Notes: generated by a model not told the origin, from the sequence alone. A stretch of 43,847 nucleotides of DNA from an uncultured Collinsella sp. (GCA_900752545.1 CAADVS010000094.1:1-43847), one strand, 5' to 3'; positions 32,778 to 40,859 are shown, numbered from the stretch's first letter. Program-made: numbers and translations.

Positions 32778-33979
32778 CGCTCAAGCTGGGCCAGCAGCTC
32801 TTCGACGACCTCGACGGCATCACCGACAACCTTGTACTGGGCAGCACCAAAAATGGGGGCATCCGGGTCCTCGTTGATGGCGATGATGCACTCCGCCCCA
32901 CCGATGCCGGCAAGATGTTGGATGGCGCCCGAAACACCGATACTCACGAGAAGCCTGGGCGAAACCGATACGCCCGTCTGGCCAATCTGGTGGCGATACT
33001 CCAGCCAACCCGCCTCCACGACGGGACGCGTGCAACCAAGCTCGGCACCCAGGGCATCGGCGAGCCTTCGCATCAGCGGCAGGTTTTTCTTGGAACCAAT
33101 GCCACGACCCACCACGACAAGGCGCTCGGCATCGGCAATCGAAGCCTGCTGCCCCCACTCCTCGGCGGGAATCGAGATCTCGACACGGGCCTTAACGTCT
33201 TCCGCAAGCATCACCTGGGTGATCGCGCCGGAGCGGCCGTAGTCGAAGTCGGGCGCCTTGAAGATGCCGGGACGAACCGTTGCCATCTGCGGACGGTGGT
33301 TGGGGCAAATGATGGTGGCCATCAAGTTGCCGCCAAACGCCGGGCGCGTCTGCTGCAGTAGGCCCGACTCCGCATCCATCGAAAGCACGGTGCAGTCGGC
33401 CGTAAGACCCGTCTGCAAACGCACGGCAACGCCGGGTGCCAGTTCGCGACCAAAAGCGGTCGCACCATATAGGATGGCCTCGGGTTTGCGTTCGGCTACC
33501 AAATCGCAGATCAAGCGGGCGTAGACCTCCGCATCGTTTTGGCGCAGGCGCTCGTCGCGACAGGCCAGGACTTCGTCGGCGCCCGCGCAAACCAGATGCT
33601 CCAGGTCCCCAAGCGAGCCCTCGGGGCCCATGCCGGCCAATGTCACCAGACGGCAACCGCGGGCATCGGCAAGTTCGCGCCCCTTACCCATGAGCTCGTA
33701 GGCCACCGGGGCCACGACATCGCGCTCGTCGGTCTGCACGAATACCCAAATGTCTCGATACGCATCGAGGTCAACCGCGCCGGCGGCCTCGTCGCGCTCG
33801 ATCGAAATGGCATTGACGGGGCAAGCGTCGACGCACCCGCCGCACAAGATGCAGCCGTCGGTCACATGGGCGCAGCGGTTGGGGCGCTCGCCCTCCACCA
33901 CAATGCCACCCGAGGCACAGGCGCGAACGCAGCGACCACAGCCAATACATGCCTCGTTATCGATTATCAGTCCGCTCAT
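32774..33979 (-). CDS. etfA: Electron transfer flavoprotein alpha subunit with ferredoxin domain
   Basis: EtfA binds FAD and pairs with EtfB to carry electrons. This 401-residue form has an N-terminal two-[4Fe-4S] ferredoxin domain: CIGCGRCVRAC (Cys11, 14, 17, 21) and CILCGGCVDACP (Cys43, 46, 49, 53). The C-terminal FAD domain has VVVGRGIGSKKNLPL, YRHQIGQTG and AINEDPDAPIFGAAQYKVVGD. Such fused forms occur in electron-bifurcating lactate dehydrogenase complexes (LctC of Acetobacterium woodii), where ferredoxin is a redox partner. It follows etfB directly, TAG then ATG. It is the last gene of lctD-etfB-etfA. Confidence 0.94.
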   Translation of the reverse strand: MSGLIIDNEACIGCGRCVRACASGGIVVEGERPNRCAHVTDGCILCGGCVDACPVNAISIERDEAAGAVDLDAYRDIWVFVQTDERDVVAPVAYELMGKGRELADARGCRLVTLAGMGPEGSLGDLEHLVCAGADEVLACRDERLRQNDAEVYARLICDLVAERKPEAILYGATAFGRELAPGVAVRLQTGLTADCTVLSMDAESGLLQQTRPAFGGNLMATIICPNHRPQMATVRPGIFKAPDFDYGRSGAITQVMLAEDVKARVEISIPAEEWGQQASIADAERLVVVGRGIGSKKNLPLMRRLADALGAELGCTRPVVEAGWLEYRHQIGQTGVSVSPRLLVSIGVSGAIQHLAGIGGAECIIAINEDPDAPIFGAAQYKVVGDAVEVVEELLAQLER

Positions 33980-34795
33980 CTATGCCATCCCCTCGATAAT
34001 CTTGGCAAGCTTTGCAGCTTGCTCGACCGGCGTGCCCTCGATGGCCTCACACGTTTGGTCGCGGTCGGGCACAAACGAGCGCACGACCTGCGTCGGCGAT
34101 CCGGTAAGGCCGCAACGCGAGGGATCGGCATGCACATCGGCAGCACAGACCACCCGCACATCCGCATCTTCGGCCGCGCGTATGCCGGCGATGCTCGGCA
34201 TACGCAGCTGGCCGATCTCCTTGGCGGTCGTCATCGCGCACGGCATCTCCAGATAGACCGTCTCCTCGCCGGCATCGCAACCGTGAACGAGCGAAAGCGC
34301 ACCGCACGTCGTAAAACTTGCGCTCTGCACGCAGCTCACATCGGTCACGCAGGGAATCTCGAAGGCGCCGGCCAACTCTGGGCCGATCTGGGCAGTATCG
34401 CCATCCACCGCCATCTTGCCGCAGATGAGCAGGTCGAAGTCCTCGTCGAGCGCCTCGATGCCGCATTTGAGAGCATAGGTGGTCGCCAACGTGTCCGCGC
34501 CCGCAAAGGCGCGATCGGTCAGCAGCAGCGCATCGTCGGCGCCGCGGGCAATGCAGTCGCGCAGCAGCGATTCGGTTGCAGGGATACCCATCGACACCAC
34601 CGTCACGCGTACATCCATGCCAAAGCCGATAAAGTCGTCCTTGAGCGCCAGAGCGCATTCGAGGGCACTTGCATCGAAGGGATTAATGACCGCCTGCTTG
34701 CCATCACGCACGATGGTATTGGTTTTGGGGTCCATCTTGACCTCGGTGCTTCCCGGCACCGCCTTGACGCACACCACCATATGGAAATCGCTCAT
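33980..34795 (-). CDS. etfB: Electron transfer flavoprotein beta subunit
   Basis: The 271-residue partner of EtfA has MVVCVKAVPGSTEVKMDP, INPFDASALECALALKD, DLLICGKMAVDGDTAQIGPELA and GLTGSPTQVV, clear EtfB features. In bifurcating Etfs the beta subunit holds the bifurcating FAD; whether this one bifurcates cannot be read with certainty. The ATG at 34795 has AGGGGG nine bases upstream and overlaps the stop region of the upstream dehydrogenase gene; a GTG two codons earlier is less well spaced. Confidence 0.94.
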   Translation of the reverse strand: MSDFHMVVCVKAVPGSTEVKMDPKTNTIVRDGKQAVINPFDASALECALALKDDFIGFGMDVRVTVVSMGIPATESLLRDCIARGADDALLLTDRAFAGADTLATTYALKCGIEALDEDFDLLICGKMAVDGDTAQIGPELAGAFEIPCVTDVSCVQSASFTTCGALSLVHGCDAGEETVYLEMPCAMTTAKEIGQLRMPSIAGIRAAEDADVRVVCAADVHADPSRCGLTGSPTQVVRSFVPDRDQTCEAIEGTPVEQAAKLAKIIEGMA

Positions 34796-34797
34796 CT

Positions 34798-36399
34798 TCA
34801 CGCACCCCCTTTCTGGACGAGTTCATCCAAGAGCTTCTCCGAAAACAGGTTGCCACGGCCCAGCTGCCCGGCAGGATCGAGCTGCAGCTTGAGTCGAGCC
34901 GATTCGACCATGGCCTCGCGGCCGTACATCGTCTCCAAAAAGCCCGCTTTGATCTTGCCGACGCCGTGCTCGGCAGAGACGGCACCGCCCATAGCCGTCA
35001 CCTCCGCAGCCCACTGGGCAAACAGCTCGCCACCGCGACGGTAGTCCTGCGCATCGCGCGGCAAGATATTCACATGCAGATGGTTGTTGCCGATATGTCC
35101 CCAGGCGGCAGACTCAAGCCCGCTTTCGGCCAGCGTGCGGCGATAGAGGGCAACGACATCGGCCAGGCGCGCGTTGGGTACCGACATATCCGACCCCAGC
35201 TTGGTAATGGTGGGGTCGGTGCGGCGACGCTCGTCGATGAGCATGTTGACGCTCTCGGGAACGGCGTGGCGGAAGAACCGCTGGCATTCGCGATCGACCT
35301 CGGTGCGCGCAACCCAGGTCGCGTCGTCGCGACCGCCCGCAAGCTCCAAAACCCATCCCAGGTGGTACAGCTCCTCGGTCGCCTGCGCCTCGTCGTCGCA
35401 GTCGAGCTCCACATAGACACAGACCTTTGCCTCATCGTCGAGTGCCGGCAGCGAGGCAAACGCGGTCGACTGCTCGCGCTGGCGGCGAAGGATATCCAAG
35501 GCGCCGGTATCGAAATACTCGATAGCGGCGGCATGGGACAGCACGGGGCGCACGGAATCGGTAAAGGACACCGCCTTGTCCTCGCTGTCGAAAAAGCAGC
35601 TCACGCCCCATACGACCGAAGGTGCCGCCTGCAAGGCGATCTCGAGCTCGGTAATGACGCCGAGCGTGCCGCACGCACCGATAAAGAGGTCGATGGCGTC
35701 CATATCGTCCGAAACGAAATAACCCGACGCGTTTTTGGTCTTGGGCATGGTATAGCCGGGAAGATTCAGCTCGAGCGCGCGGCCCCCTGCCGTCACGAGC
35801 GACAAGCGGCGTGCGTCAGCGCGCGCCTGACCTCGATGAAGCTCGAGCAGGTCGCCGTCCGCCAGTGCCACGTGAAGCCCCGTAACGTGCGGGCGCATGG
35901 GGCCGTAGGCGTAACTGCGGGCACCGGAGGCATTGCACGCCGCCATGCCGCCCAGGCAGGCAGATGCCTCGGTGGGATCGGTGGGAAAGAACTGCTCGGG
36001 AGCCGCCTGGAACTCCTCATAGGCCTCAAGCGATGCCTGATCCCAGCCAGCGGTCGGCAATGCCTTCTTGCCCAGCTGCTTGCGTAACTCCGAAAGCACG
36101 ACGCCCGGCTCCACGCGCAGCAGAAAACGGCCTTGCTCGTCGCGGCGAAGGCCCAGGTAGCGATTCATACGAGAAGTGTTGAGGATGTGCCCGCCGTGAG
36201 GCACGGCACCGGCAGCCAGACCGGTCCGAGCACCCTGGACCGTTATCGGAACATGCTCGGCATGGAGCTTTCGCAGAATGGAGCGGACTTCGTCCTCCGT
36301 TGTCGGAAACGAGATGCTCGACGCCTCGCCCGATGTGCGAGATTCATCGCGACCATATTCTTCGAACTCGTCGCTGAAGGGTTTGATGGCTGCATACAC
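34798..36399 (-). CDS. FAD-linked lactate/glycolate dehydrogenase (LctD/GlcD-like)
   Basis: The 533-residue oxidase belongs to the VAO/FAD-binding-4 family. The N-terminal FAD domain has VQGARTGLAAGAVPHGG and CLGGMAACNASGARSYAYGPMR. The C-terminal domain has WGHIGNNHLHVNILP and the SAEHGVGKIK histidine motif. Next to etfBA it most likely oxidises D-lactate or another 2-hydroxy acid to the 2-keto acid. In Acetobacterium the equivalent LctBCD complex uses NAD+ as acceptor with ferredoxin oxidation paying the energy cost. The GTG at 36399 has GGGGGAG five bases upstream. It heads the operon. No lactate permease or racemase gene is adjacent. Confidence 0.9.
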   Translation of the reverse strand: MYAAIKPFSDEFEEYGRDESRTSGEASSISFPTTEDEVRSILRKLHAEHVPITVQGARTGLAAGAVPHGGHILNTSRMNRYLGLRRDEQGRFLLRVEPGVVLSELRKQLGKKALPTAGWDQASLEAYEEFQAAPEQFFPTDPTEASACLGGMAACNASGARSYAYGPMRPHVTGLHVALADGDLLELHRGQARADARRLSLVTAGGRALELNLPGYTMPKTKNASGYFVSDDMDAIDLFIGACGTLGVITELEIALQAAPSVVWGVSCFFDSEDKAVSFTDSVRPVLSHAAAIEYFDTGALDILRRQREQSTAFASLPALDDEAKVCVYVELDCDDEAQATEELYHLGWVLELAGGRDDATWVARTEVDRECQRFFRHAVPESVNMLIDERRRTDPTITKLGSDMSVPNARLADVVALYRRTLAESGLESAAWGHIGNNHLHVNILPRDAQDYRRGGELFAQWAAEVTAMGGAVSAEHGVGKIKAGFLETMYGREAMVESARLKLQLDPAGQLGRGNLFSEKLLDELVQKGGA

Positions 36400-36744
36400 G
36401 CGAACTCCCCCTTTAGTTAACTACAGTGTTTGCAGGGAGATGTTACCGCATCGTTTCGTCGACGCGACTGAGACCGTCTCCATAATTGGAGAATTTTACG
36501 TTTGTGCAATTCGGCGAGCGGCGGCGTTTTCTCGGCAGACGCTGTATTTGACGGGTCTTTTCCCATCCGCGCCGTGCATGCAATTGGCGCTCGAAAATAG
36601 TTGAGATATTTTTTACCGCCTCTCACCTGTGGCGATGCAAATCCGTCAAGCATTTGGTCAGAAATCGGTCAAGTTGCGGCTGATACGGTCGGCATCGACA
36701 GCCAAAACCAATAGAAGGTTTGGCCCAAAAGCAGGGAGGTTCCC
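36400..36744. promoter_or_regulatory. Divergent regulatory region between lactate operon and surface cluster
   Basis: No gene is seen in these 345 bases. On the lactate-operon side a palindrome CTCCA-TAAT-TGGAG lies at 36478-36491, next to a minus-strand TTGCAC and AATTAT at about 16 bases spacing, so it could be an operator over a promoter. On the surface-cluster side GTCA recurs at 36645, 36657 and 36668, steps of 12 and 11 bases, roughly one helix turn, as in arrays of binding sites. AT content rises around 36595-36616. Confidence 0.4.
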
Positions 36745-37041
36745 ATGGCATATTACTGGCCCCAGTACGGCGTCGCCATCGAAGTCGACGACGACCCGTA
36801 TCTTCTGCCTTTCGACGAGGATGCATTCCCCGATACGGCGGTCTACCATGTCACCACCGACGTAATTTGCGATCCGGAGTCATTCTTGGCACTCGCCCAC
36901 CACATCGCCCACATCCATGACATCAAGCTCCCTCCCGACTTCGAGGAGCTTGTCTACTCGCGGCGCCTCATGCTCCACATGCTCTTTGGAGCCGATCCGT
37001 CCACGTTCGCGCGCGTCTACACCGCCAAGGACGCCGCATGA
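36745..37041 (+). CDS. Small hypothetical protein, first gene of surface cluster
   Basis: I do not recognise this 98-residue protein. It is acidic at the start (VDDDPYLLPFDEDAFPD) with a His-rich middle (ALAHHIAHIHDIKLPP). It has no signal peptide or membrane segment, so it is probably cytoplasmic. AGGGAGG sits five bases before the ATG, a strong site. Its stop overlaps the next start (ATGA at 37038-37041), so the two are translationally coupled. The GC-rich third codon positions support a real gene. Confidence 0.75.
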   Translation: MAYYWPQYGVAIEVDDDPYLLPFDEDAFPDTAVYHVTTDVICDPESFLALAHHIAHIHDIKLPPDFEELVYSRRLMLHMLFGADPSTFARVYTAKDAA

Positions 37042-37547
37042 GCGCGAAGAAGTGGCCGAGCCCTTTGGGGCCAAAACATCGAAAAAGGCTCGGCGTTGTC
37101 TGCCTGGCCATCGCCTGCGCCCTTATCGCCGTCGGCCTTTACGCCTGGCAGTCAAAGCCTGTCGCCGAGACGGGCACCTCGGTCACAACGGCAGAGGGTA
37201 AGTCGCGACAAGAAATCCAGGACGAGCTCGATGCCATCGTCCGCGACAACATGATGACGATCTCGGTTGCACCGGTCGCCCAGCTACAAAAAGGCGGCAA
37301 GCTGCGCGTCAACGTGCAAAACGTCCTGGATAACAAGTTTCCCCAGCGTTTCCGCGTGATCCAAAACGACGAGACCATCTATGAATCGGGCGTGGTCGAG
37401 ACCGGCAAGACCATTGAGACCTGCCCCGCAGGCGACATCAAAGAAGGTGAGGCGTATATCGAGATTCAAGCGCTCGACGCCAAGACCTACGACGCCCATG
37501 GCAATCCCACGCGCGTCAAGGTGCGGGTTGCGCAGGCCGAAGACTAG
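37038..37547 (+). CDS. Single-pass membrane protein, surface cluster
   Basis: This unrecognised 169-residue protein has a basic cytoplasmic start (KHRKR), one membrane segment (about 19-37, LGVVCLAIACALIAVGLYA) and an extracellular part of about 130 residues. The outer domain looks like a compact beta-sandwich, with alternating hydrophobic strands such as GKLRVNVQNVL and FRVIQNDETIYESG and a charged linker before it. It lacks a lipobox or sortase motif. It is coupled to the upstream gene by a four-base overlap. The gap to the next gene (88 bases) contains a perfect hairpin. A role in cell-surface assembly is inferred from context only. Confidence 0.75.
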   Translation: MSAKKWPSPLGPKHRKRLGVVCLAIACALIAVGLYAWQSKPVAETGTSVTTAEGKSRQEIQDELDAIVRDNMMTISVAPVAQLQKGGKLRVNVQNVLDNKFPQRFRVIQNDETIYESGVVETGKTIETCPAGDIKEGEAYIEIQALDAKTYDAHGNPTRVKVRVAQAED

Positions 37548-37597
37548 ATCTGCCGCCTGTTGCGAAAACGCGCACCCACGCCGCTTTCGTCCAACCA

Positions 37598-37616
37598 TCA
37601 CGGAAACGGTCCGTGA
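37598..37616 (+). promoter_or_regulatory. Hairpin before the secreted-protein gene
   Basis: TCACGGA and TCCGTGA form a perfect seven-pair stem with an AACGG loop, 19 bases before the ATG at 37636. It could tune translation or processing between the second and third genes; no U-tract follows. Confidence 0.45.
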
Positions 37617-37635
37617 CGAATAGAAAGGAACGATT

Positions 37636-38241
37636 ATGGACATCACCAGGAACTTGAGCGGGACCAGGGCGCTCGTCGTGGGCGCAGGGCTGGCGCTCGC
37701 GCTCGCAATGGGCGCCGCGCCGACCACCGCCCTGGCGGAGGGACGCGTTGGAACCACCGACGTGACCATCAGGACCGAAATCGACAACATCAAGTTTAAG
37801 GCTCCGACTGTCATCCCATTTATCGCCAAGGCCGATGGCACGCTTCAGGGCCCTTCCGAGAACGCAACCACAATCGACAATCTTTCGGCCTATGGCATCC
37901 ACGTTACCAACATGAAGATTGCCGCCCAGAACTCCTGGAGCATCGTCGCCGACGCCAAGACGGGAACCGCCCAGAACTCCATTGATTTTAAGGTTGGCCC
38001 AGACAAGGCGCTCCAAGACGCTCATGCCGCGACGCAGGAAGCGGGCCTCGACCTCTCCAAGAATGCATTCTTCGACATGGGTTATCAGGGCATCGCCGAT
38101 GGTACGGACAAGATTAAGCTCAAGACGAGTGGCAATGTCGCCCGCGTCACGCGAGACATCTTCCATTTGACCGGGGACAGCACGGGCGACCAGGTCGCAA
38201 GCATTACGTGGACGGTCGAGCCCGGTGCGCACACGGCCTAA
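37636..38241 (+). CDS. Secreted beta-rich protein, surface cluster
   Basis: The 201-residue product has a clear Sec signal peptide (hydrophobic about 12-28, cleavage likely after TALA at about 35). The mature part is rich in beta strands and Asn/Asp, with KAPTVIPFIAKADGTLQGPS, a NLSAYGIHVTNMKIA segment and a final VASITWTVEPG. The style is that of Gram-positive surface domains, but I cannot place it in a named family. No anchor or membrane segment follows, so it is free or held by partners. AAAGGA precedes the ATG. The end overlaps the start of the LAQTG protein by 17 bases in another frame. Confidence 0.78.
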   Translation: MDITRNLSGTRALVVGAGLALALAMGAAPTTALAEGRVGTTDVTIRTEIDNIKFKAPTVIPFIAKADGTLQGPSENATTIDNLSAYGIHVTNMKIAAQNSWSIVADAKTGTAQNSIDFKVGPDKALQDAHAATQEAGLDLSKNAFFDMGYQGIADGTDKIKLKTSGNVARVTRDIFHLTGDSTGDQVASITWTVEPGAHTA

Positions 38242-38482
38242 GGCGGCTGTCCTTGCCGTCATCATCGGCGTTGTAGCGTTTGCCCCGATCGCCGCCTTTG
38301 CCCAACAAGAGCAGGCGCAAGCTGCCACGCAGGTGACTGTCGATCTATCGGAGCTCGAACGCAGTGGCCAACATGAGCCCCTAGCGCAAACGGGTGACAC
38401 GCGACAGCTCCTGGCAGCAGGAATCGCCGCGGCAGGCGCAAGCGCCATCGGCCTTGGCCTGCACATCAAACGCAGCCAGTAG
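38225..38482 (+). CDS. Mini cell-wall anchor protein with LAQTG motif
   Basis: The 85-residue product is almost only targeting signals: a signal peptide (about 1-30, AVIIGVVAFAPIAAFA), about 20 residues of mature chain (QVTVDLSELERSGQHEP), then LAQTG at about 53-57, a hydrophobic stretch (LLAAGIAAAGASAIGLGLHI) and a basic tail KRSQ. This is a sortase sorting signal; LAxTG is the motif preferred by class E sortases of high-GC Gram-positives. The start is GTG and overlaps the upstream gene, with no strong ribosome binding site, so coupling is likely. No sortase gene is in the window. The chain is too short for a normal surface domain, so it may be a subunit anchor. Confidence 0.72.
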   Translation: MRTRPKAAVLAVIIGVVAFAPIAAFAQQEQAQAATQVTVDLSELERSGQHEPLAQTGDTRQLLAAGIAAAGASAIGLGLHIKRSQ

Positions 38483-38523
38483 CCACACAAATCGAGACCG
38501 TGCAGAACAGGTAAGGAGAGCCC

Positions 38524-39936
38524 ATGGCATCAAAGAACCTTTTGCCCGTTGCCGCGCTCTGCAGCGCGCTTGCCACCGGCATGCCCGTCGCCGCTCTAGC
38601 GACACCCGCCGTAGACGTCCCCTTACCTGCCGTCAACTGTCTCGCCACAAACCAGATGAGCACCATCGCGCGCCAACGCCTCTCGCTTGCGCAGGCAAGC
38701 ATTTCGACCTCGGGGTGCCTCCGTCGCTGCACAAACAGCTCGATAGTCGTGGATACCGAGCGCTCGCGCAAAGCGGACGGCCCCCTAACGGGATGCGCTA
38801 TCTGCACATGGCGCGCGGTTGCAACTGATGCCGATGGCGATTCCTGCGACGTGGAGCTGCGCCTCGACATCACCTTGTCCGATGACTCGGCGGACGGGGC
38901 AACAGTCGCCTTCGACAGCACATTTTTCGAAGACGGAGGAGGTGTATGCCTGGGCTGCGTCCCCTCGAGCGCCGATGGCACGCAGCCCGCTATCTCATTC
39001 ACCGCATCGCTGAAAATGACCAAGGCGGACACCGACGCTGCGGCGAAAGGCGAGACCTCCCTGATGCTCTACGCGAGCGGCGCGGAAAGCCAGGGGATTC
39101 GGGGCAAACAGCGAACCGGATCGCTCAGCCTAACGCGAGGGACAGATCCCAGTCCCGTCGATATCAGCACCCAAACACAAGATGTGCATCACGTCTTTGC
39201 CGATCCGGCACTCCTCGAGATGGAATGGAACGGAGCGGGAGCGGTCGGACTCGCTCCCTCGACAGGTGACATCGCAAGCGACTCCAGCGAGAACAGCGGT
39301 GAAATGGCGCCTGGAGACGATGGAACACCAGGCGACATAACACCGCCATCGAGCGGTCCTTCAGCCACTTTCAGCGAGCCAAGCGAAACAACCGCCGCAG
39401 TGGACGGCACGCAAGCTGGCGAAAACTTGGGGTATCCCATGCCGGCGGACATCGACGAGGGCAATTGTTGCATGATGGTCGCGCTCGACCGCACGGAAAC
39501 CGTCGACGCCGCGAGCATTGAGGTCGTCGCCGCCGATAAGCCCGTCCGCAAAGCAGCCATTATCGCATTCCCTAAAACCGTCGAAGTTGTTTTTCTGCCA
39601 TCGGGCGAGGTCGTAGCCCCCACCCTGCTCACCTTGCTTGGGGCAAAGGGCACGGCCAACCAAATCGACAACCTCACGGTCGCCGACCCTGCGACCACCG
39701 CAAAACTGCACCTGTATGCCGTAACCTCGGACGGAGGCAAAACCGAGGAATTCGACGGTGAGAACCTCCTGAGCAACCGAATACTCCATAGAATGGAAGA
39801 CGTCTCGTATCAAATTGAGCTCGAGGGATTTGACCGAGCTCGAGATGCCGATATCATCGCCGCGGCCATTGAGTCCCCGCAGCGACTCATGACGCTGCGC
39901 TTCGATTTCAGCCCCTATGTCGTGATGGGAGGCTGA
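38524..39936 (+). CDS. Large Cys-rich secreted protein, surface cluster
   Basis: The 470-residue product is exported by a signal peptide (about 1-27, ending VAALATPA). The next 120 residues hold an unusual set of cysteines, including CLRRC, CAIC and CLGC. A low-complexity Ser/Pro/Asp/Gly linker (about 245-300) separates this from a C-terminal part with a CC pair and beta-rich stretches (KTVEVVFLPSGEVVAPTLL). It ends without membrane segment, anchor or basic tail. AAGGAG lies five bases before the ATG. I find no named family. It is the last of five same-strand genes and could be the main secreted product that the smaller proteins display. Confidence 0.75.
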   Translation: MASKNLLPVAALCSALATGMPVAALATPAVDVPLPAVNCLATNQMSTIARQRLSLAQASISTSGCLRRCTNSSIVVDTERSRKADGPLTGCAICTWRAVATDADGDSCDVELRLDITLSDDSADGATVAFDSTFFEDGGGVCLGCVPSSADGTQPAISFTASLKMTKADTDAAAKGETSLMLYASGAESQGIRGKQRTGSLSLTRGTDPSPVDISTQTQDVHHVFADPALLEMEWNGAGAVGLAPSTGDIASDSSENSGEMAPGDDGTPGDITPPSSGPSATFSEPSETTAAVDGTQAGENLGYPMPADIDEGNCCMMVALDRTETVDAASIEVVAADKPVRKAAIIAFPKTVEVVFLPSGEVVAPTLLTLLGAKGTANQIDNLTVADPATTAKLHLYAVTSDGGKTEEFDGENLLSNRILHRMEDVSYQIELEGFDRARDADIIAAAIESPQRLMTLRFDFSPYVVMGG

Positions 39937-40054
39937 AACCTCGGCACCAAATGCCGTCATTAATACCCCTTATATAACGTATAGGATGAGTCGTGACGCA
40001 CCCTGCAGCCCGTTCTGTTACGATTGCCAGGTTGACGTCAATATGGGAGGGCTC

Positions 40055-40771
40055 ATGCCGGGTTTGGGAACGATCATCAACGTCGCACTTTTGATTGCGG
40101 GCGGACTGCTGGGCCTTATAGGCGGACGTTTTATCACGCCCCGCATCCAAGACACGCTCATGAAAGCGTCAGGACTATGCGTTCTATTTATCGGACTGGG
40201 TGGCACCATGCAAAAGATGCTCGTCGTTGACGGGAAAACGCTGGCGACCACCGGCACCACCATGCTCATCGTCTCGTTTGCCCTCGGCTCGCTCATCGGC
40301 GAGGCCATTAACCTGGAAGCCGGCATCGAAAACCTGGGCGAATGGCTCAAGCGCAAAACCGGCAGTGAGGGAGACAACGAGTTCACCAATGCCTTTGTCT
40401 CGACATCGCTGACCGTCTGCATCGGTGCCATGGCTATCGTGGGATCAATCCAAGACGGCTTGCTCGGCGACTGGTCCACGCTCGCCCTCAAGGGCGCGTT
40501 GGACTGCATCATCGTCTGCACCATGACGGCTTCGCTCGGCCGCGGCTGCATCTTCTCCGCCCTGCCCGTTGCCGTATTTCAGGGAACGATTACGCTCTTT
40601 GCCGGAGCGCTCTCCCCCATCATGACCACCGCCGCCCTCGACAGCCTATCGCTCGTGGGCTCTATGCTCATCTTCTGCGTCGGCGTCAACCTCATCCGTC
40701 CTCAGACCTTCCGCACGGCCAATATGCTCCCCTCCGTTGTCATAGCCGTCATCTACGCCCTCCTGTTCTAA
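40055..40771 (+). CDS. DUF554 family membrane protein
   Basis: The 238-residue membrane protein has about six to seven hydrophobic segments and the DUF554 pattern: GTIINVALLIAGGLLGLIGG at the start, LMKASGLCVLFIGLGGTMQ, ALGSLIGEAINLEAGIENLGEWLK, and FVSTSLTVCIGAMAIVGSIQDGLLGD. Family function is unknown; transport is suspected. I chose the ATG at 40055 with GGAGG four bases upstream; in-frame earlier codons add a Cys-containing non-family leader. It stands alone between the surface cluster and the TerB-like operon. Confidence 0.9.
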   Translation: MPGLGTIINVALLIAGGLLGLIGGRFITPRIQDTLMKASGLCVLFIGLGGTMQKMLVVDGKTLATTGTTMLIVSFALGSLIGEAINLEAGIENLGEWLKRKTGSEGDNEFTNAFVSTSLTVCIGAMAIVGSIQDGLLGDWSTLALKGALDCIIVCTMTASLGRGCIFSALPVAVFQGTITLFAGALSPIMTTAALDSLSLVGSMLIFCVGVNLIRPQTFRTANMLPSVVIAVIYALLF

Positions 40772-40813
40772 ATCTATCTACGTAGCGGTATCTCGAACAC
40801 CTGTTTGATGCTG

Positions 40814-40822
40814 TGCTATGAT
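40814..40822 (+). promoter_or_regulatory. Extended -10 promoter candidate for the TerB/BrxD-like operon
   Basis: TGCTATGAT (40814-40822): a TG one base before TATGAT. No good -35 is visible, as expected for an extended -10 promoter. A start near 40829 gives a leader of about 31 bases before the GTG at 40860. Confidence 0.45.
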
Positions 40823-40859
40823 ATGAGGTCATCGAAGCTGCGTTAGGAGAGGAGAGACG

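Noticed and set aside
33539..35044. Plus-strand open frame of 501 codons
   Set aside because: It lies antisense to etfA, etfB and the lctD-like gene, and no ribosome binding site or domain is seen.
37636..38482. Programmed frameshift fusing the 201-residue secreted protein to the LAQTG protein
   Set aside because: The second frame carries its own start and signal peptide, so a fusion would bury a second signal sequence inside the product. No slippery sequence is evident.
36745..39936. Surface cluster as a phage-tail or conjugation remnant
   Set aside because: No tail, portal, relaxase or ATPase motif was found. Signal peptides and a sortase motif fit surface proteins better.
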